Shown: positions 54,416 through 63,257 of the stretch, piece by piece
How the letters are laid out: the number at the start of each line of letters is the position of its first letter
How positions within the stretch are numbered: position 1 is the stretch's first letter
From: Rhizobium albus
Lineage (GTDB): Bacteria; Pseudomonadota; Alphaproteobacteria; Rhizobiales; Rhizobiaceae
Assembly (NCBI GenBank): GCA_030160035.1
Contig: BSNO01000003.1
Span: 558,001 to 622,000, forward strand
Length of the DNA stretch: 64,000 nt
Direction of reading: 5' to 3'
Program-made: the position numbers and the translations under genes
Notes under the pieces: generated by a model
Databases searched by the model: none
What the model was told of the DNA's origin: nothing
The model's input: the letters and a program-made list of their open reading frames with translations, nothing else

Positions 54416-54927
54416 GACGCGTGCGCCTCCGAAGATGTGCGACGGAAGGTTGCTACGACGTCTTTCGCAAGCAGCGTGATGTAGAGAGCCAGCCCGAGAG
54501 CCTGAACGCCGTAGAGCCAGGCCATTGTCACTGGAAGCGTGCTTGCAGCGACATTGCCGGTTTGGTTGATCATGCGCATCGCACCGAAGAGCACTGCGAC
54601 GGCGATGGCGATGGTCAGCAGATAGCCGATTGCCTCAATTACGCTTCTGATGCGGGTGGACAGCATATCGAGCACCAGCGTGACGCGAATGTTCATGCCA
54701 TAGCGCTCTGCTACGGCCAGACCCAGAAAGATTTGGGTGATGTAGAGATAACGTGACGCTTCGTCCGTCCACGGCACCCCAATCGCGAGAGCGTAACGTG
54801 AGACTACTTGAATGAGCATCACGGCCAGCATGCCGATGAACGCCAAGATCATGGCCGTCTCGACGACAGTCCAGAATGCACTTTTCGGAGGCGGCGCTGG
54901 ATCCAACAGCGTATCCACGTCTGACAT
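54412..54927 (-). CDS. TRAP transporter small permease (DctQ type)
   Basis: 171-residue DctQ-type protein with four helices. The conserved motif RYALAIGVPWTDEASRYLYI lies about residues 46-65. ATG 54927 is selected because AAAGG sits 9 bp upstream. Longer starts (54936, 54984) have poorer ribosome sites and run into the intercistronic hairpin. Confidence 0.9.
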   Translation of the reverse strand: MSDVDTLLDPAPPPKSAFWTVVETAMILAFIGMLAVMLIQVVSRYALAIGVPWTDEASRYLYITQIFLGLAVAERYGMNIRVTLVLDMLSTRIRSVIEAIGYLLTIAIAVAVLFGAMRMINQTGNVAASTLPVTMAWLYGVQALGLALYITLLAKDVVATFRRTSSEAHAS

Positions 54928-54956
54928 CGGTCCCATCCTTTGATTGAGCAAGGGAA

Positions 54957-54981
54957 CGCGCCGCTCAGTTAGAGCGGCGCG
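54957..54981 (-). terminator. Intercistronic hairpin between dctP and dctQ
   Basis: CGCGCCGCT-CAGTTAG-AGCGGCGCG, a perfect 9-bp GC-rich stem immediately after the dctP stop. No T-run follows on the transcribed strand. Confidence 0.65.
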
Positions 54982-54989
54982 CACAGCCG

Positions 54990-55952
54990 TTAGTCGATCT
55001 GAGACAGAACGTAGTCACGCACTTCCGGTGCGAATGTATCGGCAACACGACGGATAGCCGGCTCGGCTTTCGCGCGGAAAGCATCAACATCAGGCTCGGT
55101 CAGTTCCATGCCTGCGTCGACGAGTTGGTCGTAGACCTTGGCTTCATTGCCCTGGACAAGCTCATCGCCCCAGGCAATGGCTTCATCGATGGCCGCCTGA
55201 ATCAGAACCCGATCGTCTTCTGACAGTCCCTCATAGAAGCCATTATTCATGAGCCAGTGGAAGAACGAGTAGACGTGTTCCGTCTGGTTCACATGGCTCT
55301 GAACTTCAAAGAGCTTGCCGTTGTAGATGAAGTCGACGGGGTTTTCCTGCATTTCGATCACGCCCGTTTGCAGGGACGTGTAAACTTCCGGCCAGGCGAT
55401 CGGGCTCGGCAGCGCGCCGATCTCGCTCCAGATTTCAACCCAAGGGGTGATCTCCGGGATGCGCAAGCGGGCACCAGAAACATCGTCGGGGCTGAGCACC
55501 GGAACCTTGGAGGTCAGGTTCCGGGGATTGCGGATCGACAAACCGACGAGGCGAAGATTGCCGTTTGTTACGAGCGATTCCTGAACGGCGTCGCCGATCT
55601 CGCCTTCGTACACGCGTCTTGCGTCCGCGCTCGAGTTGAACACGAAAGGAAGATCGGAAGCTGCGTAGGGTGCTGCGTAGAGAGACATCGGCATTGAGCC
55701 GCCAAGTGCGATTTGGTACTCGCCGATGCTCGCGCCCTCAAGATGATCGCGCTCACCACCAACTTCCGTTCCAAGAAGAGTGACCGTGAACCGGCCCTCG
55801 GTACGCTCTTCGATCGTTTCCTTTAGCCGCTCCCCCACTTGAAACATTTCGTGCCCGGGATCGACGTGAAGCGCGATCGCGATGTCTTCCGCGAATGCAG
55901 GCGTGGTGAAAGCAGCACCGACCAGCAGTGCGGCCATGATGTGACGGGTCAT
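54990..55952 (-). CDS. TRAP transporter substrate-binding protein (DctP type)
   Basis: 320-residue DctP-family periplasmic protein. The leader ends near residue 21 (PAFA|EDI). HVDPGHEMFQVGERLKETIEERTEGRFTVTLLG is the typical start, and the ligand-carboxylate arginine region is SGARLRIPEITPWVEIW. GGGAGGAG precedes ATG 55952. By context it imports a sugar acid used by the RuBisCO-like pathway. First gene of the transcript that runs to 49519. Confidence 0.92.
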   Translation of the reverse strand: MTRHIMAALLVGAAFTTPAFAEDIAIALHVDPGHEMFQVGERLKETIEERTEGRFTVTLLGTEVGGERDHLEGASIGEYQIALGGSMPMSLYAAPYAASDLPFVFNSSADARRVYEGEIGDAVQESLVTNGNLRLVGLSIRNPRNLTSKVPVLSPDDVSGARLRIPEITPWVEIWSEIGALPSPIAWPEVYTSLQTGVIEMQENPVDFIYNGKLFEVQSHVNQTEHVYSFFHWLMNNGFYEGLSEDDRVLIQAAIDEAIAWGDELVQGNEAKVYDQLVDAGMELTEPDVDAFRAKAEPAIRRVADTFAPEVRDYVLSQID

Positions 55953-56055
55953 TGTTCAACTCCTCCCAAAGTTCATGCGTCGGGGACGACGCACTGCCGT
56001 GCTGTGCAAGGCTGTCGAATGCTCCTCAATCGCGGCTCCCCACCTCCCGCGAAAC

Positions 56056-56074
56056 TGGTCTGACCATCAGACCA
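56056..56074. promoter_or_regulatory. FadR-type operator between dctP and gntR
   Basis: TGGTCTGACCATCAGACCA is a perfect 8-3-8 inverted repeat. Its left part, TGGTCTGACCA, fits the FadR-subfamily consensus TNGT-N3-ACNA exactly. It lies between the divergent starts of dctP (55952) and the GntR gene (56160). Confidence 0.75.
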
Positions 56075-56159
56075 TCTGAACGGTTGCATTTGTTCTTCGG
56101 AAATGGTGGTGTTGTCAACAGAGGTCGGTCACGCCGATCAAAAGTCTCAGGAGAATTCC

Positions 56160-56915
56160 GTGGCAACTGATCAGTTGGAGACGGGACGCAAAGACGTGGA
56201 TCGAACGATCAAGCGCCGCCGAATGCACGAAGACCTCGTGGACATGCTTGCAGCGGATATTCAGGAAGGCGTGTATGCACCTGGCGACTCGCTGCCATCC
56301 GAGCGGGCGCTCATGGATGAGTATGGCGTATCGCGTCTCACCGTTCGCGAGGCGACTGCTGCTTTGGAGGCGATGGGACTTATCGAAACGCGTCCGGGTA
56401 CCCGCGCGCGTGTCTGCGCGCCGCAGCCGGAATTCTTGCTCGGCATGCTGTCGCAGGCTGCGACGTTCTATCTCCAGCAACCCGGCGGGCTCAGATCCTT
56501 CAGCGAGGTCCGTCAAATCGTCGAAGCAGGCGTCGCACGTCTGGCTGCGCCCACAGCGAGCGACGCCCAGATAAGAGCTCTCGAGGAGGCTCTATACGCC
56601 AATCGAGAGGCTATCGGAGACGCAGATTTGTTCGGACGAACCGATATCGCGTTCCATCAAAAGATCGCCGATATCGTCGATAACCCCATCATCAACGCAT
56701 TTTTCACGGCGATCGACCGCTGGCTCCATGAAGTACGACACACGAGTCTGAAGATTGAGGGGCAAATGGACACCGCCTTTGCGGCCCATGAGCGCATCTT
56801 CAGGGCGATCAAGGAGCGTGACCCCGAAGCTGCCGAGCGTGAAATGTTGAACCATCTCCGCCAGCTTGCCAGCATATACCCGCCTGCGCCGGCGTCCGGG
56901 AAGAGCAGCTTGTAA
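56160..56915 (+). CDS. GntR family transcriptional regulator, FadR/FCD type
   Basis: 251 residues: winged helix (LPSERALMDEYGVSRLTVREATAALEAMGLI, about residues 43-73) and FCD ligand domain with FGRTDIAFHQKIADI and FAAHERIFRAI, where acidic and histidine residues usually bind a metal-organic-acid complex. GTG 56160 is chosen because AGGAG sits 7 bp upstream; the upstream ATG frame from 56103 lacks a ribosome site. Divergent from the TRAP/RuBisCO-like operon and its probable regulator via 56056-56074. Confidence 0.88.
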   Translation: MATDQLETGRKDVDRTIKRRRMHEDLVDMLAADIQEGVYAPGDSLPSERALMDEYGVSRLTVREATAALEAMGLIETRPGTRARVCAPQPEFLLGMLSQAATFYLQQPGGLRSFSEVRQIVEAGVARLAAPTASDAQIRALEEALYANREAIGDADLFGRTDIAFHQKIADIVDNPIINAFFTAIDRWLHEVRHTSLKIEGQMDTAFAAHERIFRAIKERDPEAAEREMLNHLRQLASIYPPAPASGKSSL

Positions 56916-57606
56916 TCGGAATGATCTCGCCCAAAACGGATGGTTTTTCGCTCTCGCTGCGGCCGTTCGATTTTAGGATCAAACCGGCGCCGAAGAACAA
57001 TCGCTTTAGTCGGTTTTGAGACCGATACCGAGAGTAGATCTGCGGCATTCATTTCGCCCGGAAGAACTAGGATTATCAGCCCCCGGCGTCTTCTGGCCGC
57101 CTATTAACGTCAGCGGTAGCTATCGGCAATCGGCGTGAATAGCGACGTTCTCGCTTCGCTGGGACGGCGGAGCAGTGCGGCGACTGTTCAACCAGTCCAA
57201 ACCGAAGGCTGGAGTGCTTTGCCTTGACATCGGCTGGCCCAGTTGAGCATCCGTCCACCAGCGTCTGCTTTTGGGCTCATACTTCGAAGCGCCTATCGAC
57301 CGGGATGGGGCGCAAAGCTAACGCTTAGACGTTGGCCCCGAATAGCTTGGGAATTGATTTCCCGTCCACCCCGTCAACGTCAGCTTTGCGCCCCTTTTTG
57401 GACGCTAAAAGGAAGCTCTCCTTCACCCAAAAGCGGACCTACCATTCTGAACTCAACGAAGAGCCAGGTTCTTCAACTCGGCAGATTCGTCTGAATGCCG
57501 GATCGGCTGACCGGGAGGCGAGCCATCTCGCCGGTCTCGGCGTCAGTGTTAGACTCGCTCGAAAGTAAGTCTTGCTCAGCGTCGTTGTTAAACGCCATTC
57601 GCAGCT
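56916..57606. other. Intergenic stretch without a supportable gene
   Basis: Between the GntR gene and the convergent hydrolase. Short frames (for example 57243-57494 and 57332-57568 plus) have no domain, signal peptide or ribosome site that I can support. No terminator with a T-run and no RNA gene was recognised. Confidence 0.4.
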
Positions 57607-58635
57607 TTATTTACCAGCGATCGTGGCAGCGAAATGCGCAACTACATCAACAACATCGGGCGCGATGGGAAGGTCAGGGTCTGCATATGTTGCAACGTTA
57701 GCTGCGACGTCTTCGGACGCTACAGTCTTGAGCACGTGATTGACGTCCGGAAGCAGAGAGAGCTTTGCGTCAGTCGCCGCGTGCGCCAGCATCCGTGCAT
57801 CCTGTAAGCTAACCTGCAGGTCGCGTGTGCCTTGCAAAACCAGTATCGGAACTTGGACTTGCGCTGCAAGTTTCAGCGGGTCGTACGAGATCGCATCGAT
57901 CAGGTAGCCCTGAACCTCAAGCCGAAAAAGTGGCTGAAGTTCGGAACTGAGCGCGCTCGGATCGACCCGTCTGCCGCGTTTCAGTTCCGCGAGTGCCAAT
58001 TCCGCCTCCATCAGGAAAGGTGCATTGGCGGCGTTGGCGCGCAACTGCTCAAGAAGCACCGCATCCAATGGCCTGCCGATGCTTGCGATCAAAATCAGCC
58101 CACAGGCGTCTGTGAGACGTGTCATGGCAGCTAGGGCGACGAGTCCGCCTTCGCTGTGCCCAATCGGGATGACGCAGCGCGCACCAGAATTTGCGGGCAG
58201 CCGCTCTTGAATGGCTTCAATCCACGCTCGGAGGTCGTCGCCATAGGCTGCGATCGTCACATTGTTTGGGTCTTGGGCGGCACCTATGGATCCGAACATG
58301 CCACGCTTGTCGATGCGCACTGAAGCATACCCCTTAGCAGCTAGCTCCTCTGCAAGCAGTCTGTAGGGCGCCGCAGTAATACCGAGAGGCGAGTTGCCGT
58401 CACGATCGGTCGGACCCGATCCTGGCACGATCAAAAACACCGGCAGGTCCATGGAAAGCGGCACTTCGCCGGACGGGAGAGTCAAGGTCCCAGCGAGTGG
58501 CCCAGTTGGACCCGCCGCAGTCAGTTCTTCGTGTACAGACATTCTCATTCCCGCGTTCATACCGTCATTTGCTTGGGAGATGGCAAGAGCGGTCGCTGCG
58601 ATGCAAACCAACAAAATGGACAACCGTGTGATCAT
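57607..58635 (-). CDS. Secreted alpha/beta hydrolase
   Basis: 342-residue alpha/beta hydrolase. The signal peptide is ITRLSILLVCIAATALAISQA. The oxyanion segment is VFLIVPGSGPTDRDGNS, the nucleophile elbow GHSEGG with catalytic Ser, the acid in GTRDLQV and the histidine in DVNHVLK. This resembles the YqiA/BAAT-like serine aminopeptidase S33 group of periplasmic esterases. ATG 58635 starts the signal peptide; a GTG just upstream is possible, and the ribosome site is weak. Substrate unknown. Confidence 0.82.
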   Translation of the reverse strand: MITRLSILLVCIAATALAISQANDGMNAGMRMSVHEELTAAGPTGPLAGTLTLPSGEVPLSMDLPVFLIVPGSGPTDRDGNSPLGITAAPYRLLAEELAAKGYASVRIDKRGMFGSIGAAQDPNNVTIAAYGDDLRAWIEAIQERLPANSGARCVIPIGHSEGGLVALAAMTRLTDACGLILIASIGRPLDAVLLEQLRANAANAPFLMEAELALAELKRGRRVDPSALSSELQPLFRLEVQGYLIDAISYDPLKLAAQVQVPILVLQGTRDLQVSLQDARMLAHAATDAKLSLLPDVNHVLKTVASEDVAANVATYADPDLPIAPDVVDVVAHFAATIAGK

Positions 58636-58960
58636 CGTGACAGTGGATCGCTTGTGTTTATCCTCGCCATACTCTCGCCTACCGCAATATCGAAGTCGGT
58701 TCTTGCGCACCTTGAGGCTGCCAAAAACTTGCGTAGCGATGCTGCTGTCGACACCACACCGGATCTCGCTCAGCTAGCCGTTGCCGTCCTCAAGGTGGCG
58801 ATCCTTGAGCACGAGTGTCAGGCCAACTGAGCAAGAGAGGTGTGTCACTTCCTAACGGGGAAGCTGGCCCGAATCTTTCCCCATCAACGGTGCGGACTGT
58901 TTAGCCGCAGAGAAAGGCGAAACAGTGCCATTGTTAGCCAATATCAGTCGACGGTCTGCC
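58636..58960. other. Intergenic stretch without a supportable gene
   Basis: Between the secreted hydrolase and the small lipoprotein gene, both on the minus strand. A plus-strand frame ending at 58830 has a helical-looking tail but starts inside the hydrolase gene and lacks a ribosome site, so it is not called. Confidence 0.35.
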
Positions 58961-59293
58961 TCATGGCCGGCACTCGCGCCGATCAGGATCACGCCTGCAA
59001 CGGTCCAAGCGCGCACGATCAGTCATCTCCTGAGCGTTCCTCGCAACCTCCTGCGTCAGTCGCATCCGCTCAAGCGAATCCCGCTGTGCGTTGTCCCGCC
59101 GTGCCTGTTGTTCCAGCATGCAGTTTGTATAAGCGCGAGACCCAAAGGGAGCCCCAAAGCTTTCGCAGGTGCCCGCGTCCCTGTACTGCCCTTCTTGCGC
59201 GGACACGCAGCCCGTTACAGCGAGGCCGATCAGGGCGATGGAGAAGATGGTTATCGCAGACCCACGATGTTTGGCGGAAGGGTGTCTAAGCAT
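58961..59293 (-). CDS. Small putative lipoprotein
   Basis: 110 residues. After a basic start (MLRHPSAKHRGS) a hydrophobic segment ends in LAVTGC, a lipobox with the cysteine near residue 29. The mature part has paired cysteines and an arginine-rich helix (MLEQQARRDNAQRDSLERMR) ending RCRRDPDRRECRP. ATG 59293 has AAGGAG 8 bp upstream, while longer frames lack one. Function unknown. Proteins of this look occur in Rhizobiales as hypothetical lipoproteins. Confidence 0.7.
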   Translation of the reverse strand: MLRHPSAKHRGSAITIFSIALIGLAVTGCVSAQEGQYRDAGTCESFGAPFGSRAYTNCMLEQQARRDNAQRDSLERMRLTQEVARNAQEMTDRARLDRCRRDPDRRECRP

Positions 59294-59694
59294 TCTGTTA
59301 ATCTCCTTGTAAATTGAGGTTGGACGTTTTCTCGGCGGCACAAAGAGGGCGAAGCGGTGCCCCGAAAATCCGTCATCACGGCGCCAAGAAGCAGGCACAC
59401 ATTGCGGCAACATTGTCTGAGATCGAAAAATGCGCGCTGAACAGCCGAGTATGCTTTTTCAGCCATCACTACGCGCGCCATTCCTGCATCGCTGCGAGGC
59501 CGAGCGCCGACGCGATGACGATCATCCCGGTATGGAGGCAGTGCAGGGCGGCGCGGGGGTCAGACCGACCCTTCTTGTTGTTGGCGGAAAGAGAACACGA
59601 CGAGAAGGCTGACCATGATCGAGACGGGCAGGGTCATGCGGACGTCATGCCCGTGCCCGAGTACCATCTCGCTCGAATAGACGCAGGAGTTGCA
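59294..59694. other. Intergenic stretch without a supportable gene
   Basis: Between the lipoprotein gene and the histidine kinase stop. A minus-strand stretch around 59480-59690 encodes short hydrophobic pieces (MTLPVSIMVSLLVVFSF; MIVIASALGLAAMQEW) in different frames, which may be the remains of a small membrane protein. No intact gene can be supported. Confidence 0.4.
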
Positions 59695-61038
59695 TCAACA
59701 GTTTCCGGGCGGCCAGTCCTTGATCGAGGGGAAATCCAACCGGACGATCGTGCCTCCGGCGGGCGCCGCTGTGATGGTGACGCGGCCGCAATGGTGGTCC
59801 AAGACCTGCTTCACCAGATTGAGCCCAAGACCAGTACCTGAGGCCCGCGGCCTTAGCCGATAGAAGGGTTCAAGCACCCGTTCGTGTTCCTCTCCAGGTA
59901 TGCCGGGTCCGTTGTCCTCCACTTCCACGGAGGAACCGTCGACCCGCACGATCACCTCGTCCCCGCCATGCTCGACAGCATTCTGAATGAGATTTGCGAG
60001 CGCGCGCTCTATCGAGCTCGGATTGCCCAGTATCACCCCAGGCTGCTCTACGACCACTCCGATTGCCTTGTTCACAGCGATCAGCAATGGTGCCTGATCC
60101 GCAGCGACGCTGCGGGCAAGCGCAACCAGGTCGATCCGGTCCCTTGGCGCGTCATTGTCCAGCCGATGAAGATCGAGCAATTGCTCCGACAGCGTTCCAA
60201 GCCGGGATAGGTCGAGCGAGAGCGCCCGCAGACTTTTGTCGCTCGTGGCATCGATCTTCATTCTCAAAATTGCGATTGGCGTGCGCAGCTCATGTGCGGC
60301 CGACGCGATGAAGCGGTTCTGACGATCATATCCGGCATCAAGGCGATCGAGAGCTTCATTGACAGCTCGGACGAGCGGGCCAATCTCCCGTGGAACTCTG
60401 TCCTCCGAAAGGCGGATGCCGCGACGCCCGACGTCGATCCGCGCTGCTTCTTCCGCAGTCTTGGTGATGCCGGCCAAAGCACGTCTGACGATCATTGGCG
60501 TCGCGACGATGGAGACCAGAGCCAGTGCGAGGAAAATCGCGGCTGCCACCATATTGGATGCCATTGTGATGAGCGCTGTGAAGGGGGTGACCCGCCCATG
60601 CGCAATAATCTTCATGTCGCCTAAGGGACCAGCAACCTGGCGGACGACGGCAGAAAGGGTGAAGGGCTCGAACTGCCCACGCATGTCTGCCGAGGACAGT
60701 TTGTCGAGATGGGGGATAAGGGGGGCGTACTCAGCAGGTACTTGCCCGAAGGTAACCAAATTGGTGTCGCTCAGCCTGGCAGCGAACCAAAGGTCTGGCG
60801 ACTCCTCTTGAAGTTTCGCCAGTTCGGGTGTCACTTTCACCATCGGAACTCCAGCCGCATCCCGAACGATCGAGTTTGCGGCGACCTTTGTAACGGCTTC
60901 CTCGACATACATCCCATCGGGAGCCGAACTCACGATAAAGACGATGAAGCCAAGGGCGGCTGCCGCGACCGTCAGAAACTGGAGGATAAGTTGCCTGCTG
61001 ATAAGGCGAAACTTCAATGATGGCTGACGGCGCTTCAA
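59695..61038 (-). CDS. Sensor histidine kinase
   Basis: 447-residue two-component sensor. N-terminal helix (about 14-37), periplasmic region to about 155, second helix (about 157-178), HAMP-like linker, then the H-box FIASAAHELRTPIAILRM with the phospho-accepting His, N-box NLIQNAVEHGG, G1 DNGPGIPGEE, F-box LEPFYR, and G2 GTGLGLNLVKQ. The start is TTG 61036-61038, overlapping the response-regulator stop. It belongs to the QseC/TctE-like OmpR partner group. Signal unknown. Confidence 0.9.
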   Translation of the reverse strand: MKRRQPSLKFRLISRQLILQFLTVAAAALGFIVFIVSSAPDGMYVEEAVTKVAANSIVRDAAGVPMVKVTPELAKLQEESPDLWFAARLSDTNLVTFGQVPAEYAPLIPHLDKLSSADMRGQFEPFTLSAVVRQVAGPLGDMKIIAHGRVTPFTALITMASNMVAAAIFLALALVSIVATPMIVRRALAGITKTAEEAARIDVGRRGIRLSEDRVPREIGPLVRAVNEALDRLDAGYDRQNRFIASAAHELRTPIAILRMKIDATSDKSLRALSLDLSRLGTLSEQLLDLHRLDNDAPRDRIDLVALARSVAADQAPLLIAVNKAIGVVVEQPGVILGNPSSIERALANLIQNAVEHGGDEVIVRVDGSSVEVEDNGPGIPGEEHERVLEPFYRLRPRASGTGLGLNLVKQVLDHHCGRVTITAAPAGGTIVRLDFPSIKDWPPGNC

Positions 61039-61709
61039 TCCATTTCCCTGAGCAGATAGCCCACCCCTCTTACCGTATGGATCTCGACGCCAGCGCCTGA
61101 ATCGCTGAGTTTTCGACGCAGGCGGGAGACATGAGAGTCGAGTATGTTCGACTGGATCGTATCGTCGAAGCCGTAGACCGCTTCCTCAATGGACTCGCGC
61201 AGGACAGCACGCCCGCGGCGGCGAAGCAGTGCTGTGAGCACCCTCACTTCTCGTCTCTGCAGGTTCAACCGCGTTCCGCGCACTCTCGCTTCGCCATGAG
61301 CCATATCGAACACGAGGTCACCGATAACAATCTCGTCTGCTGCAAGTGCATTCGGACGGCGACGGACAGCCCGAATGCGAGCGAACATTTCCTCCAGGTC
61401 GAACGGCTTCACCAGGTAATCGTCGGCACCATAGTCAAGCCCGGCTACCCGGTCGGTCAGTTCACCGCGCGCGCTTAACACGATGATCGGAACGCCCGGA
61501 GCGTCGATACGCAGTTGTGGAATGAGGCTTAGGCCGTCGCCGTCGGGCAGCGTGCGATCGAGCAGAACGAGATCGTGGACGCCAGACCGCGATGCTTCGC
61601 TGGCGAGAGACAATCCTGCCACCCAGTCGACGACGAACTGGTCGCGTTCAAGCGCGCCGCGTAAGGCTTTGGCGAATTCGGCCTCGTCTTCAACGAGAAG
61701 TACTCTCAT
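61035..61709 (-). CDS. OmpR/PhoB family response regulator
   Basis: 224 residues. Receiver domain (1-115) with acidic pocket VEDEAEF, phospho-Asp in LVLLDRTLPDGDG and Lys in VKPFDLEEM. The C-terminal winged helix ends SNILDSHVSRLRRKLSDSGAGVEIHTVRGVGYLL, typical of the QseB/TctD group. ATG 61709 gives the conserved MRVLLVEDE start. Probably autoregulated with the kinase. Confidence 0.92.
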   Translation of the reverse strand: MRVLLVEDEAEFAKALRGALERDQFVVDWVAGLSLASEASRSGVHDLVLLDRTLPDGDGLSLIPQLRIDAPGVPIIVLSARGELTDRVAGLDYGADDYLVKPFDLEEMFARIRAVRRRPNALAADEIVIGDLVFDMAHGEARVRGTRLNLQRREVRVLTALLRRRGRAVLRESIEEAVYGFDDTIQSNILDSHVSRLRRKLSDSGAGVEIHTVRGVGYLLREMD

Positions 61710-61852
61710 TTTGCGTCCTCGATTGCTCACGTCCTCGCTGGAGCACATGCATGAGTCGATGCACGTGCTCCTTCACGGAGTTATCCAGCACCGTTCGTCT
61801 ACGGAGCTGACACATTATGCAAATGGAAGAGGTGCGGATCTTTCCGAATGAA

Positions 61853-61879
61853 CCTTGATCGGTCCATCTGACCGATCAA
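61853..61879. promoter_or_regulatory. Perfect 11-bp inverted repeat upstream of the response regulator and LysR genes
   Basis: CTTGATCGGTC-CATCT-GACCGATCAAG lies in the 300-bp divergent gap. It is a candidate operator for either regulator. The DNA palindrome sits between start codons rather than after a stop, so a terminator role is less likely. Confidence 0.6.
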
Positions 61880-62028
61880 GATGTTGTGAAGCCTGAGACA
61901 GCCGCTGCAGGTTTGATGACCAGGCCGCCTGCGGTGATCGCTAGCGAGGGTGCTGGTGTCAGGTCAAGATCTATCTCATCATCACGAATTTAGGGGCCGT
62001 CGACCTCAAACTTCTCGTCATTCTCGAC

Positions 62029-62886
62029 GTGCTGCTGGACGAAGCGCATGTCAGTCGCGCTGCGCGGAGGCTGAACCTGTCGCAGCCGGCGGTTTCGTCT
62101 GCGTTGCAGCGTTGCCGGCACCTTCTGGAGGACAAACTCCTAGACCGCGGACGCGGCACCATGCATCGCACTCCGCGTGTCGATGCCCTGCGTAGTCCAC
62201 TAAAATCGCTGCTTGCGGGGGTGCAGGATCTGATCGATCCGGCGGAGGTTCCACTTGCTGAACTGCAGCGTGTCCTCAGAGTCACCGCGGCAGACCTGCC
62301 GATCGCTGTTATCGCAGAACCGCTTCTGGAGAATCTTGAGCGGATGGCGCCGCACGTCTCTGTCGTTTTCCAGCCCTGGCACGGCGCGGATGCAGCAGCT
62401 TCGGCGTTGCGAAACGGCGATTCGGACATTGCGATTTCGGTTTTCGATCGGGTCGAGGAGGAAATCGAACGACGCACACTGCTGGAAGAAACCTATGTCG
62501 TTGCGATGCGACGAGATCATCCTGCAGCCAGAGGCTTCGACCTCGATGCTTGGCTCGCCTGGCCGCATGTGGTCGTTTCCGGCCGAGGCGAGATGCGCAC
62601 ACCGCTCGATGCGCAACTGGCTGCCATAGGTCGTCAACGTCAGGTCGGGTTAGTGGTGCCAGCGTTCCAACTTGTTCCCGGCTTACTTGCTCGCACCTCT
62701 CTTCTTGGGCTCCTGCCGGCGCACAGCCTCCGCTGGCATCAACACGATGCTCTTATTGCGGTGACGCCGCCAATTCCCATTACGGGATTTCCTCTGCAGA
62801 TCGCTTGGCATAGCCGGCAATCTGCCGACCGTGGATTGCGACACGTGATCTCGATGATTGAGACGTTGTTCGTGGAGATGGTTTGA
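62029..62886 (+). CDS. LysR family transcriptional regulator (start uncertain)
   Basis: 285 residues from GTG 62029. LysR helix-turn-helix (VSRAARRLNLSQPAVSSALQRCRHLLEDKLLDR) followed by a substrate-binding domain. The frame and LysR similarity extend further upstream as TNLGAVDLKLLVILDVLLDEAH, reaching about 61984, but no ATG, GTG or TTG occurs there before the in-frame stop at 61942; ATC at 61981 sits where an ATG would be expected. GTG 62029 would remove the first DNA-binding helix. Divergent from the two-component system. Confidence 0.78.
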   Translation: MLLDEAHVSRAARRLNLSQPAVSSALQRCRHLLEDKLLDRGRGTMHRTPRVDALRSPLKSLLAGVQDLIDPAEVPLAELQRVLRVTAADLPIAVIAEPLLENLERMAPHVSVVFQPWHGADAAASALRNGDSDIAISVFDRVEEEIERRTLLEETYVVAMRRDHPAARGFDLDAWLAWPHVVVSGRGEMRTPLDAQLAAIGRQRQVGLVVPAFQLVPGLLARTSLLGLLPAHSLRWHQHDALIAVTPPIPITGFPLQIAWHSRQSADRGLRHVISMIETLFVEMV

Positions 62887-63257
62887 GGCTGCTGTCGACA
62901 GCCAGGTTGCCGCAGCTGTAGCGCCAGACGCACAGCATACCTCGCCACAACGAACGTGGTCGCCACGCAAGCGCTTCTTGGTTGCCCGCGCCTCACCACC
63001 TTCAACTACGGCCGGTCACTTGAAGATCGGAGTAGGGCAGGGCAGACCATCCATTCCCGATCGAAATCCGCCGCTGGCAATTGGGGTGAGAGGGCCCACG
63101 GCCCAATTCCAATCGGCGAATTCAAACCAGCGCCGATTCATCTGGCCGATGCATCCAATGGGCTCCCTTTGCAGTGCTGGACAAATATCCGCGATTTCCG
63201 AGAGCCGCGATTGGATATGGATAGGTCCGCCGCACTCGTGAGAGACTGCTGCTGCGA
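62887..63257. other. Intergenic stretch without a supportable gene
   Basis: Between LysR and the convergent hydrolase. Several overlapping short frames are present without recognisable products. Confidence 0.4.

Noticed and set aside
12381-56074. Palindromes as mobile-element ends or a CRISPR array
   Set aside because: Each is a single dyad of different sequence located in a divergent promoter gap; there are no regularly spaced repeats or spacers.
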